The translations under genes were made by a program, and so were the position numbers. The notes below the pieces were generated by a model. The model was not told the origin of the DNA, ran no database searches, and was given only the letters and a program-made list of their open reading frames with translations. From assembly GCA_031292565.1 (NCBI GenBank), contig JARLGW010000010.1, forward strand, positions 124,001 through 188,000: 64,000 nt of DNA. The letters run 5' to 3'. This stretch comes from Paludibacteraceae bacterium (GTDB taxonomy: Bacteria > Bacteroidota > Bacteroidia > Bacteroidales > Paludibacteraceae). This document shows, piece after piece, positions 26,762 to 35,960 of the stretch. The stretch's first letter is position 1; every line of letters starts with the position of its first letter.

Positions 26762-29572
26762 ATGCCCCAAGAAAGCACCTACATTAACCGCTTAGATACC
26801 GAAAAAGACATCCATTTCGAGAATATCCGTAAAGAAGGCATCCGCCTGTTGCAGGAGCTTTCGGGGAAGATATGGACGGACTATAACCTCCACGACCCCG
26901 GTGTAACCATACTGGAGCAGTTAATATATGCGCTTACCGAACTGGTTTATTTTACCGGGTTCGATGTAAAGGATTTTATCACCGCTGCCGATGGGGAAAT
27001 AAAATACCACGACCTGGCTCTGTACAAACCGTTGGAGATTTTCCCCAGTGAAAACATTACCTCCAACGATTATTGCAAAACCATTTTCGATACCATCGAA
27101 GGTGTACGCAACCTATGGGCTATTAATTCCGACAAATCGCTCCCCAAAGGCTTGCATGTATTCCTCATCGATTTAGCCTACGAGCAAAAGAAGCAGGAAG
27201 CCGAAGTACGGGAGAACATAAAAAAATACTTCCATGCCAACCGCAACCTGTGTGAAGACCTTGACGCTATTCAATTCCTAACAAGAGAACCCATAGAAAT
27301 AGGTGCCACCATAGAAATTAATGGCAGCCGAACTCCCGAAGAAATTATGGCGGATATTTTCTTTGCCGGGTTCAAAGCCATTTCGCCACGCATCATACTG
27401 CATTCGTACCGCGAACTGTTGGCTTCCGATGTCGCGTTGGATGAAATTTTAAGCGGCCCGGAACTCACGCACGGGTTTATTAAAGACGAAGAAATACCCC
27501 CGCTAAGAGAGGAATTTTTTGTATCCGAATTGATGAAAGAAATCTTTCTGATTGACGGCGTGGAAAGCATTGTTGATTTTTACATGGAGAAAGGCGGGCA
27601 AAAGATTCGCACCAAAATTGATTTTCCCAATCCTGAAATAGCCGCGTATATTAAATTTCCCCAACACAACGGCGATTTAAAAATCAACCTGCTGCGTAAC
27701 GACCGCCTTTGTAGCATCAATATACCCGAAATGCTACGGATGCTTTACAGTGAATATTACAAGTATAAATCAATCTACAACACCAGTCAGGATTTAGCCA
27801 ACCTGTCCAAACTGCAGCACGGGCAATACGTGAACTTCAGCAACTACTATTCCCTTCAAAATCAGTTTCCGGCCATATATGGTATCAACCAGTTTGGCGT
27901 GCCGTTTAGTGCCCCACCCGAACAAAAAGCCAAAGTGAAACAACTGAAAGCCTATCTGCTTCTATTTGAACAAATACTGGCCAATGGCCTCACGCAGATG
28001 GAAAATATAAAAGAGCTTTTTTCGGTGAACCAACACGAAAAGGTTAGCTACTACACAAAAGCCCTGACCGATATCCCGGACATACGCGAGGTACTGGACA
28101 GCAACTGGAAGGACGACCCCAAGAAACATCAAAAAGAGTTGCAACAAATCATCGCCCGGTTTGATAACTATTACGAGCGGAAAAACAGGTTTCTGGATTT
28201 TATTCTTTCCATGTATGGCGAGAAGTTTTCGTACAACACGTTTCAGCAGTTCAACTATTATTACCCGGCAGAAGAGTTGCCACGAATTATTTGTGAAAAC
28301 AAAATCTTCATGCTGAAAAATCTGCTGAAAATCAACCGTTATAAAGCCCGTTCGTTCAACTATAGGGAGCCTTCGTGGAACACCGAAAACGTTTCCATGA
28401 TAAAAATGAAAATATCGCTGTTGCTAGGCATCACCGATTTCAGGCAAATAAGCTATTCGGATGTGTTGGCCAATTATCATCTCCACTTCATGGACAAAAC
28501 AGAAAACGGCAAATGCAACGAATGTATTTTTGATTATAAAGATTTTAATATTGATTTAGATAGCGAATTTATAGAAGAAGAATTTACGAATGTACCCACG
28601 GACAAGAAACAGAAAGAAAATTATACCTTGATAGACATTACCAAGGAAATTGTTTACCTGAAAGACGGGCTGATTAGTGAAGACTTTTTCCGATACGGAA
28701 TCAATTCCGGCTGCTATAAAATAGGGAAACTAAAGCATCGGCATGAATATACCGTAGTGTTTAAACACCCCAAAAACAAAACCTACATTTACATTAGCGA
28801 CTTTAACGAGCGCAAAACAGCAATTAAAGCCGTAAACAGGCTCCGACGGCTGCTAGTGAAACTAAACAAGGATAGCGAAGGGATGCACATTGTAGAGCAC
28901 CTCCTTTTGAGGCAAAAAACGGAAGGTTATGTTTCAGAATATCAAATTGTTATAAATAACGAGAAGGTTGTTTTCTTATCCACCCCCGATTTCGTGTTGG
29001 ACGAAGAGGACAGTGCTAACCAACTACTTGCCGAGATATTAACCGAACGGGAAAACTATTCAAGCGAAGCGGTAGCCGATGGCGGTTATCATATCGTATT
29101 GCTCAAAGAACATAAAAAAGTGCTACGAGGAACTCAGGTTTTCAGTTCGGCGGATGAAGCACTATTGAATATAGAAATATATTGTAACCTCTTCCAGGTG
29201 TTAACCAACCAGGGGCTAATTAATCAGCAGATAAGGGCACCGAAAAAAAACGTGGTTCCCGAAAACTTTTTCCCGTTGCGCATCAGTGTGATATTACCGG
29301 CTTGGAGTGCCCGATTCAACAACGAACGGTTTCGCGATTACGTGGAAGAAACTTTCCGGCTAAACCTCCCGGCACATATTTATCCTGAATATTACTGGTT
29401 GGACATCCCTGCTTTGAATCAGTTTGAACGGCTTTATCATAATTGGCTTAACGTGAAACTAACCGGCGATACGGTACGCACGGATGAATTTGCAGGCAGG
29501 CTTATCCGTTTTCTAATAGAACACCGTCCAGTAAAATACAAAGAAGATGCCCGATGTCCACAAAATAAATAG
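26762..29572 (+). CDS. baseplate protein (Afp12-like)
   Basis: 936 residues from the ATG at 26762 (MPQESTYINRLDTEKDIHFE). An upstream in-frame start at 26627 would add a hydrophobic segment that is only the alternate frame of the preceding gene. The signature GKIWTDYNLHDPGVTILEQL (about residues 35-54) followed by IYALTELVYFTGFDVKDFI is diagnostic of Afp12-type baseplate wedge proteins. The C-terminus overlaps the tape measure gene by 26 bp. It works with the Afp11-like protein in the wedge. Confidence 0.9.
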   Translation: MPQESTYINRLDTEKDIHFENIRKEGIRLLQELSGKIWTDYNLHDPGVTILEQLIYALTELVYFTGFDVKDFITAADGEIKYHDLALYKPLEIFPSENITSNDYCKTIFDTIEGVRNLWAINSDKSLPKGLHVFLIDLAYEQKKQEAEVRENIKKYFHANRNLCEDLDAIQFLTREPIEIGATIEINGSRTPEEIMADIFFAGFKAISPRIILHSYRELLASDVALDEILSGPELTHGFIKDEEIPPLREEFFVSELMKEIFLIDGVESIVDFYMEKGGQKIRTKIDFPNPEIAAYIKFPQHNGDLKINLLRNDRLCSINIPEMLRMLYSEYYKYKSIYNTSQDLANLSKLQHGQYVNFSNYYSLQNQFPAIYGINQFGVPFSAPPEQKAKVKQLKAYLLLFEQILANGLTQMENIKELFSVNQHEKVSYYTKALTDIPDIREVLDSNWKDDPKKHQKELQQIIARFDNYYERKNRFLDFILSMYGEKFSYNTFQQFNYYYPAEELPRIICENKIFMLKNLLKINRYKARSFNYREPSWNTENVSMIKMKISLLLGITDFRQISYSDVLANYHLHFMDKTENGKCNECIFDYKDFNIDLDSEFIEEEFTNVPTDKKQKENYTLIDITKEIVYLKDGLISEDFFRYGINSGCYKIGKLKHRHEYTVVFKHPKNKTYIYISDFNERKTAIKAVNRLRRLLVKLNKDSEGMHIVEHLLLRQKTEGYVSEYQIVINNEKVVFLSTPDFVLDEEDSANQLLAEILTERENYSSEAVADGGYHIVLLKEHKKVLRGTQVFSSADEALLNIEIYCNLFQVLTNQGLINQQIRAPKKNVVPENFFPLRISVILPAWSARFNNERFRDYVEETFRLNLPAHIYPEYYWLDIPALNQFERLYHNWLNVKLTGDTVRTDEFAGRLIRFLIEHRPVKYKEDARCPQNK

Positions 29573-32500
29573 AATTGTTTACGAGGTGAATTTCAACTCC
29601 GAGCAACTTGCCTATAATTTTCAGGCAGGGGTAAATACCTTTATGCAATCAAACCTGGTACCTGTTATTGATGAGGTGCTTAATAGCTTCGACATTAAAA
29701 ATCAGGTGGTTTCCATCGACACACTGGAACTCGATTTGGGGCGTGTTGATTACGAAAACAGCGAGGCGGAAATAAAGGACAGACTGCGCGACGAACTGAC
29801 AAAGATATTGAGAGAAAAACTTGCCGAAATAAAACAAGCCTCAACGGAAAATGAAAGGATTATTTCCAACGAGAAATCGGATTACAGACATCTGCTTTTT
29901 TTCTTAGAAAAAGGATATTTACCTTGGAATAGCAGCTACAATTCTTTTCAGTCAGTAGAGAAAATCCTTGCACAAGCATTAACCCATAACCGGGAAACGT
30001 TTGTGCAATGGCTCAAAGGGCTTGGCAAAAATGCGAATATCCGGCTTCGGATTATCAACCAATTCAACGACCCGCAAATCAATGAAATAGTAAAAGCGGT
30101 AGATCCTGTGAATGCTACATTTATCATCGGGTACTCCGCCGACCTGCGCCAGATACATAAAAAAGAACCGATAGTACCATTTACTGAAACCGGGTTCAGA
30201 GAAACCACTTGGGCTATTATTCTAAGTTACTTACTCACCGACAGAGGAAGCCGATTTAATAAAAAATCATTTGTAGCACACACTATCCAGCAACTAGCTA
30301 TCAGCCAAAATATAGATTACGGTGCCTTGTTGCAAGTACTAAACCGATCGGTATCAAAAATGTTGGATACGATGGCATTTAAAACCGAATTTCCATCCAT
30401 CATTTCGGAACTGGCCACGGAATACCATGGAGCAGACAACAAGAAGGAAGAAAATCAACACCGAGAGGAACAAGAAAAAGCACAAGCAATAACGATGCTG
30501 CAACAGTTTTTGAATGGAGATGAAAAACGACTCGACTTCCAACGGCTAAAAAAGCTGGCGAAAGAATATCCTGCCGAATTGATAGCCCTTTTGCTACATC
30601 ACCTTGCTCACGAAGCTTCACGAAAAACGATGGTGGAACTATTGTCCGAAGAACAGGTAAAATGGATTATTCAAGTGCTTGAACCTCTGCAATGTGAATT
30701 TATTTTTCAGTTTGCTGAAAAACTCGATCGCGGTTATGAGCATCATCAAATCGATTCCTCCCAACAAAATTTCAAAAAAGTAAAATGGCACATTATACTC
30801 ACCACGTTGCACGAAGAACGAGGAAGCCAGTTTAACCGAAAAGCGTTTATCAAAAGCAGTATTCTCCGGCTGGCTGCACAATATAACATCCCTTATGCCG
30901 AATTGGTGCAACACCTTCAATCGGCCATTGAAGCCACCTCCTCGCCATTAGGCATCCTCAACGAGGTATTGGATGAATTAACGGAAGAAGGACACGTGGA
31001 AAATCAAAAACGGCTCCAACCCCATGATTCCATCTCCCACTACTTTGAGGCTCAGGATCTGTATGAGCTACTATTATTTTACATGGAAAATGGGTTTACT
31101 GCGGCAAACGTTTATGCGAAATTCGGCGTTTACTCCGTTAGCGAACTGCTTTTGAAGTTGAATACGCTATCACCCGAATTAACCCGACATTTTTTAATAC
31201 AGGTGAAAGAACCTGCCCGGCAAAAACAGCTTCTCGAAAATGGAAGTGATGATTTTATTCTTCTTGTTATCCGGCTCATTCTCCTTACCGAGAATAATGC
31301 AGGCCATGAGGATGCCACTGAATTTATCCGGGCATTGAAAGAGCATGTCCTATCGGTTATCAATGTGTCGGAATATTATGCCGTTGTATTAAAGCTAATT
31401 ACAGAACACCATCAAATTGATTTCACCAAAATAATTTCAGATATTAACCGTTCGTGGAACGAACGGATTCAGTTTACCCCCCACCATCCAATTCCTTATA
31501 GCACCATCAAACAGCATTTAATCAGTCTGTTAAAAAACAAACCGGGTTCTTTAATGTGTAACCTAAGCTACCCTGAAACATGGGAATACCTGTCGGCTCA
31601 TTATCAGAACAATAGTTCTTCCATTCTACAACACCTTGCCAACGAACCCCGGCTTTGGGAATTGTTTATAAAAAACACACCCGACAGCCTACTACTCACT
31701 ATCCTAAAAAACAGTAATCTATTGGATTTCACCTTTCGGGTTATTCATCATTTTTCTGCATCCTACGGGTTGCAAGTACAGCAGCAATCGTTTAAGCAAC
31801 GAGCCTTTTTCTGGCAAATAGTGATTGAAACAATTTTCAATCCTGCAATTACCAATACCGATACCCAAATTACAGTGCTATTAACAAACATCGTGAGTGG
31901 AATAAATAGCAAGAAATTACAAGAAAAAGCCATCAAGGATTTTCTTACTGGGTTAGCCGTGTTTTCCACCTCCGAAAGGCAAAAACTGGAAGCTATTATC
32001 CTCTCCGTACAAAAAAATTTGTCCATAAGCGCTGAGGTTGAGAATAAAGCCAAAGCAAAGAAACTAGAAACACAAGCCTTATTGTTACTAGAAGAATCAT
32101 CAATCAATGATTGGAATACCCCTATGTTGGAAACACTTATCCGGTTGATGAAAGAAAAACCGATTGTGGTAACTGAAATCCTTTTGCGGAATATACAAAA
32201 CTCGAAAACCAGACAATACTGGATAAAGAATTTACCCGAATCCATTTTAAAGCGCATCTTCTTCCTGCTGTTTCCCAACGATTTTATAAGAACCCAATCA
32301 ACATTGGATATTCTCTGGAATGCATACCAACATTCCATTCATAAGCTGGGCATATCCATCCGCGTTACCAATAAATGGCAATTCATGTTTGACGTGTTGG
32401 CCAATACGCTGCCCTGCTCGTCGTCCAAAAACTTAGCACGTTCTTTTATCCGAAGTTTATTGAGTTCTATTTCTCCATACAACGAAATGGTTTTTATGGA

Positions 32501-33179
32501 TGCCCTCTGCAAGGAACTGGACAGCAACCAACAACCGATACAAAAGGAACTATATGTTACACTCATCAATCAAATTAAAATGCTAGAGAAAGAACTAAAG
32601 GAAAAAGAACCCAATAGGGAAAAAGCATTGCCGGAAGACAAACAACAACCAGAAACGGCAAAAGAAGAGGAACCCGGCGAAACCATCTATATCCGCAATG
32701 CCGGGCTGGTGCTGGCAGCCCCTTACCTACCCGAACTGTTCAAACGATTTGAACTGACCGAAAACGGGGCGTTTAAAAACCGTGAGACTGCCGAACGAGC
32801 TATCCATTTGCTGCAATACATGGTAAATGAACAAACGGTGTTGCCTGAATTTATGCTCTTGCTAAATAAGATTTTATGCGGCATACCTACCGGCATACCT
32901 ATCATACGTAGTATTGAAATCAGCCCCAAAGAGGCGGAAACCATTCAGCAACTATTGGAGGCTATGATACAAAACTGGAAAGTTATTGGCAACACTTCGA
33001 TAAAAGGGTTTCAGGAATCTTTCTTACAACGTGAAGGGAGCCTGCAATTACGCGACGGACAGTGGCACCTACAGGTGGAAAGCCGGGCTTATGACATGCT
33101 ACTCGACCAGCTTCCGTGGAGCTACACCACCATCAAATACCCGTGGATGAACAACGTGATATATGTACAATGGCGATAA
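29547..33179 (+). CDS. contractile injection system tape measure protein (Afp14-like)
   Basis: 1210 residues. It starts MPDVHKINRIVYEVNFNSEQ with VVSIDTLELDLGRVDYENSE near residues 51-70, the usual N-terminus of eCIS tape measure proteins. Internal repeats follow the family pattern: TTWAIILSYLLTDRGSRFNK (about 212) and VKWHIILTTLHEERGSQFNR (about 412), each followed by LA..NI.Y. The protein is mostly alpha-helical and ends with GIPIIRSIEISPKEAETIQQ and WSYTTIKYPWMNNVIYVQW. The family is thought to set particle length and help load cargo into the tube. The neighbouring DUF4157 and cargo genes fit that role. Confidence 0.88.
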   Translation: MPDVHKINRIVYEVNFNSEQLAYNFQAGVNTFMQSNLVPVIDEVLNSFDIKNQVVSIDTLELDLGRVDYENSEAEIKDRLRDELTKILREKLAEIKQASTENERIISNEKSDYRHLLFFLEKGYLPWNSSYNSFQSVEKILAQALTHNRETFVQWLKGLGKNANIRLRIINQFNDPQINEIVKAVDPVNATFIIGYSADLRQIHKKEPIVPFTETGFRETTWAIILSYLLTDRGSRFNKKSFVAHTIQQLAISQNIDYGALLQVLNRSVSKMLDTMAFKTEFPSIISELATEYHGADNKKEENQHREEQEKAQAITMLQQFLNGDEKRLDFQRLKKLAKEYPAELIALLLHHLAHEASRKTMVELLSEEQVKWIIQVLEPLQCEFIFQFAEKLDRGYEHHQIDSSQQNFKKVKWHIILTTLHEERGSQFNRKAFIKSSILRLAAQYNIPYAELVQHLQSAIEATSSPLGILNEVLDELTEEGHVENQKRLQPHDSISHYFEAQDLYELLLFYMENGFTAANVYAKFGVYSVSELLLKLNTLSPELTRHFLIQVKEPARQKQLLENGSDDFILLVIRLILLTENNAGHEDATEFIRALKEHVLSVINVSEYYAVVLKLITEHHQIDFTKIISDINRSWNERIQFTPHHPIPYSTIKQHLISLLKNKPGSLMCNLSYPETWEYLSAHYQNNSSSILQHLANEPRLWELFIKNTPDSLLLTILKNSNLLDFTFRVIHHFSASYGLQVQQQSFKQRAFFWQIVIETIFNPAITNTDTQITVLLTNIVSGINSKKLQEKAIKDFLTGLAVFSTSERQKLEAIILSVQKNLSISAEVENKAKAKKLETQALLLLEESSINDWNTPMLETLIRLMKEKPIVVTEILLRNIQNSKTRQYWIKNLPESILKRIFFLLFPNDFIRTQSTLDILWNAYQHSIHKLGISIRVTNKWQFMFDVLANTLPCSSSKNLARSFIRSLLSSISPYNEMVFMDALCKELDSNQQPIQKELYVTLINQIKMLEKELKEKEPNREKALPEDKQQPETAKEEEPGETIYIRNAGLVLAAPYLPELFKRFELTENGAFKNRETAERAIHLLQYMVNEQTVLPEFMLLLNKILCGIPTGIPIIRSIEISPKEAETIQQLLEAMIQNWKVIGNTSIKGFQESFLQREGSLQLRDGQWHLQVESRAYDMLLDQLPWSYTTIKYPWMNNVIYVQWR

Positions 33180-33197
33180 CCTAAAATAATAAACAGT

Positions 33198-33947
33198 ATG
33201 AAAAAAACGGTAAGACAAAAAAAAGCATCCCCGATAAACCATACCAATACTGCCGAAATGAGCAGTAAAAAATCGGGAGTAGCACAAGGCTACGGCATAT
33301 TACCACCCACGGTCGGTGCCATTGCAAACAGTCCGATGGTTACCCAGCAGCAAAAAAAGCTAGATACTATGTTTGGTACTGCCCAGCGAGAGAAAAAACC
33401 GGAGGAAGACGAAAAACTAATGCAACCCAAATGGGTAGCTATACAAAGAGAAATTGACAACGATGCCACAGCAAAAGAAAGTGACAACAAATCAATAACA
33501 GGCTCCTTTCAAGCCAAAATATCAGGGACAGATGCCAAAGAATTGACCCAGCAAAAAGCCATTCAACGAAAAAAAGGCGAAGACGATGAAGAAAAACTGC
33601 CCGGGCAGGCGAAAGCCATTACCCAACGGGTGGAAAACAAAACCGGCATGCCCGACAACCTGAAAGTGGGGATGGAACAACTGTCGGGCTTAGACATGAG
33701 CGATGTACATGTGCACTACAACTCGGCCAAACCGGCCAGCGTACAAGCCCATGCCTACACCCAGGGTACCGATATTCATGTAGCTCCCGGGCAGGAAAAA
33801 CATGTGGGGCATGAAGCCTGGCATGTAGCACAACAAAAGCAAGGACGCGTACAGCCCACCACCACCGTAGCCGGAATACCCGTGAACGACAACCCGGGGT
33901 TGGAGCACGAAGCTGATGTTATGGGAGCAAAAGCGAGTAGGTTATAA
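33198..33947 (+). CDS. DUF4157 eCIS core-domain protein, stand-alone metalloprotease-like
   Basis: 249 residues. The N-terminal 140 residues are polar and linker-like (repeated QRE/QPK/QRKK). The DUF4157 domain spans about 145-249: KTGMPDNLKVGMEQLSGLDM, VHVHYNSAKPASVQAHAYTQ, GTDIHVAPGQEKHVGHEAWH and GLEHEADVMGAKA. HEAWH is an HExxH zinc motif with a later Glu as possible third ligand. DUF4157 is strongly associated with eCIS loci, usually as the N-terminal part of large toxins. Here the protein ends right after the domain, so a trans-acting protease or loading role for the neighbouring cargo is suggested. Confidence 0.88.
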   Translation: MKKTVRQKKASPINHTNTAEMSSKKSGVAQGYGILPPTVGAIANSPMVTQQQKKLDTMFGTAQREKKPEEDEKLMQPKWVAIQREIDNDATAKESDNKSITGSFQAKISGTDAKELTQQKAIQRKKGEDDEEKLPGQAKAITQRVENKTGMPDNLKVGMEQLSGLDMSDVHVHYNSAKPASVQAHAYTQGTDIHVAPGQEKHVGHEAWHVAQQKQGRVQPTTTVAGIPVNDNPGLEHEADVMGAKASRL

Positions 33948-33972
33948 AGTTTTACTTTAAAATGACAACATT

Positions 33973-34824
33973 ATGTACACAAAAATAGAAAAACCAAAAG
34001 GGAATAAAAGCCGGGCTGTTGCCAATTCTCTCACTCAAAAGAAAAATAATGAGAAACCAATATTGGGGGTTGTTGATAATAGGCCAGAAGCTAAACAATC
34101 TGCTCAACTACAAACTATAGCTAATAATTATACCACAAAGGAACAGCAACTCATCCCAAAAACAGAAAAACACAACAAATCAATACAACTTAAGAGTAAA
34201 GTTTACACACAAAAGGATCAGACATATAATTTTGGTTCTGGAAAAATCAATGTTGGAGAGATAATGGAAGTAGGCCTTGATCCTACAGATATGAGGCAAG
34301 GGCAGAGTGCAAACTTAAACACATCACAAGATGACATGATGAGTGCTATTCGAAAAAAATGGGGAATTACAGGTGGTGATCTTGTTAAAGGACATTTATG
34401 GAATGACAATTTGGGAGGAGAAGCTATGAACTACAATTTATATCCTATTACAAAGGCCGCTAATAGTGATCATCTAGGCTATGTTGAGAATGCCGCAAAG
34501 GAATTAATTTGGAAAAAAAGACCGATATATTATAAGGTTGAAGTTGATGCAAAACCAGACATTAGTGAAGCCAAAGCGGAATTTGATTGTGAAATACGAG
34601 ACTGGGATCCAAATACGGGAGCTCTAGGAAAACATATTCTTCCTCCTGTTACTATTGAGTCAGATTTGAATAATGTTAGGGCAAATAATGAAGCTTATGA
34701 AACTTACACTGGCTATTATGCAGACAGACAAAAGACTCCTAAAAAACCAAAGTGGTCTAAAAAGCCAAAGACAAAAGTTGGAGAATTAACTAAGCAAGAA
34801 TTTCTTGATCGACAGAGCCAATAG
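33973..34824 (+). CDS. putative eCIS cargo nuclease 2 (paralogue of 25798-26742)
   Basis: 283 residues. The leader MYTKIEKPKGNKSRAVANSL is almost that of cargo 1 and continues with VVDNRPEAKQSAQLQTIANN, a segment common at the start of DUF4157 toxins. The C-terminal domain (about 135-235) aligns along its length with cargo 1: VKGHLWNDNLGGEAMNYNLY then PITKAANSDH, YYKVEVDAK, AEFDCEIRDWDPNTGALG. The tail is Lys/Pro-rich (KTPKKPKWSKKPKTKVGEL). The shared His and Asn suggest a His-metal type nuclease fold, but the GG-PG part is altered, so activity is uncertain. It lies 25 bp after the DUF4157 gene. Confidence 0.6.
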   Translation: MYTKIEKPKGNKSRAVANSLTQKKNNEKPILGVVDNRPEAKQSAQLQTIANNYTTKEQQLIPKTEKHNKSIQLKSKVYTQKDQTYNFGSGKINVGEIMEVGLDPTDMRQGQSANLNTSQDDMMSAIRKKWGITGGDLVKGHLWNDNLGGEAMNYNLYPITKAANSDHLGYVENAAKELIWKKRPIYYKVEVDAKPDISEAKAEFDCEIRDWDPNTGALGKHILPPVTIESDLNNVRANNEAYETYTGYYADRQKTPKKPKWSKKPKTKVGELTKQEFLDRQSQ

Positions 34825-34910
34825 CTTTGAAGAACACAAATACAATAGGTAAATGCTTAATTGAATCCTTATTATTCAAAAAATATTTTATTCATTTAAA
34901 AACTAACATT

Positions 34911-35306
34911 ATGCCATTTATAAAAATCTCAACCCTACTCAATTCGTTGGACAAAGCAGCGATAATGAAAAACATTGAAAACAAGTTATATAATTGTGAC
35001 TATCAAAAGGATAAATTAATGCCTCCCAACATGGCCACCTGTATATGGCAAACAAATGATTGCGTGGTGCACAAACTGGAATCACACACCCAATTTGACC
35101 CAAAACAGGAAGAGATTCCCGTGTTTGTAGATTTATATGTAAACACCCAGTTTAAATCAGATCAGGTAGCCATTATTATGCAAGTAATAGCCGAAGAATT
35201 GAGCAACGATACCGGGATAGATATCAAATGGGTATTTATTCAGGTTCATATTGGTTTACCTGGTTATGTTTTTATTAATGGAAATGTTTTTACCGGAAAA
35301 CTATAA
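34911..35306 (+). CDS. tautomerase-superfamily-like protein at the end of the eCIS operon
   Basis: 131 residues from the ATG at 34911; a longer frame from 34827 would add 28 residues but displace the N-terminal proline. It begins MPFIKISTLLNSLDKAAIMK. In the tautomerase superfamily (4-OT, MIF, CHMI) the catalytic residue is Pro1 after Met removal, and the layout of two beta-alpha-beta units fits: VFVDLYVNTQFKSDQVAIIM, then IAEELSNDTGIDIKWVFIQV. The family assignment is by pattern and length. Position suggests an eCIS passenger, or an unrelated gene inserted before the terminator-like hairpin. Confidence 0.5.
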   Translation: MPFIKISTLLNSLDKAAIMKNIENKLYNCDYQKDKLMPPNMATCIWQTNDCVVHKLESHTQFDPKQEEIPVFVDLYVNTQFKSDQVAIIMQVIAEELSNDTGIDIKWVFIQVHIGLPGYVFINGNVFTGKL

Positions 35307-35360
35307 TTGAGATGTAAGCACCTATGGAGTTTTCCATAAATGCTTACATCTCAATTGTAG
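35301..35360 (+). terminator. 60-nt perfect hairpin overlapping the stop codon of the last eCIS gene
   Basis: Arms CTATAATTGAGATGTAAGCA (35301-35320) and TGCTTACATCTCAATTGTAG (35341-35360) pair with a single G-T type mismatch. The middle contains TATGGA/TCCATA, extending the stem. The TAA stop of the preceding gene (35304-35306) lies in the first arm. There is no T run, so it could act as a 3' end stabiliser or a factor-dependent terminator rather than a classical one. Confidence 0.55.
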
Positions 35361-35960
35361 CCAAAATGGAAAGGAATTTGAAGCACTATCTCTAGATTAT
35401 AATTGTCGTTTTAAGTCTTTATGCCGCAAAAATTGGGAAGTCAAAAATCTAAAAACCTGTTATAAGTTTAGATAAATCTCATTGCTAAAAATAGATCTTA
35501 TGGTTTTTTATATTTTATTTGAAATAAGTCAAATAAATATTTCGTAAATTAAAATACATTTGTAAATGTAAGTAAATTTTTTATTGATAATTCAATTGCC
35601 GGATGGACAAGGCTACCGGCGACACGGTTAACAATGCGCTCAGAGCTAAAAGTACAGCTACTCTCGGATGAGGAACGTATTGGCACCATACAATTGAACA
35701 TGCAAACGCTTAGGTTAATTGAATATTTCGGTGGGGCTAATATTACCTTTGATATCATGTTATTGATAACACCTTGGAATCTAATCAAAAATGACGAGTT
35801 TATTTCTCTTGCTTTTTCCGCTATTTTTTTCTTTTCTGTGGAGTTGTGGCTACTTGTGTGTGAAATGGTTTATAATATAATGCAATATCGATTTTTCTGC
35901 ACTTGCAAAAAAATCGATACAACAAATTATTTAGGTTAGTAATGCAATATGTTATTTTTT
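35361..35960. other. intergenic region with a doubtful ORF
   Basis: A plus-strand frame at 35634-35939 (101 codons, MRSELKVQLLSDEERIGTIQ..., hydrophobic C-terminal half) is open, but has no family match I recognise and overlaps a 79-codon antisense frame. An inverted repeat TATCGATTTTT/AAAAATCGATA (35886-35919) lies 41 bp past the end of the lipoprotein gene on the minus strand and may be its terminator. The rest is AT-rich without features. Confidence 0.35.

Noticed and set aside
12269-35306. Prophage or T6SS interpretation of the contractile cluster
   Set aside because: No capsid, terminase, integrase, lysis or TssJLM genes; DUF4157, AAA+, DUF4255 and tape measure type are eCIS markers.
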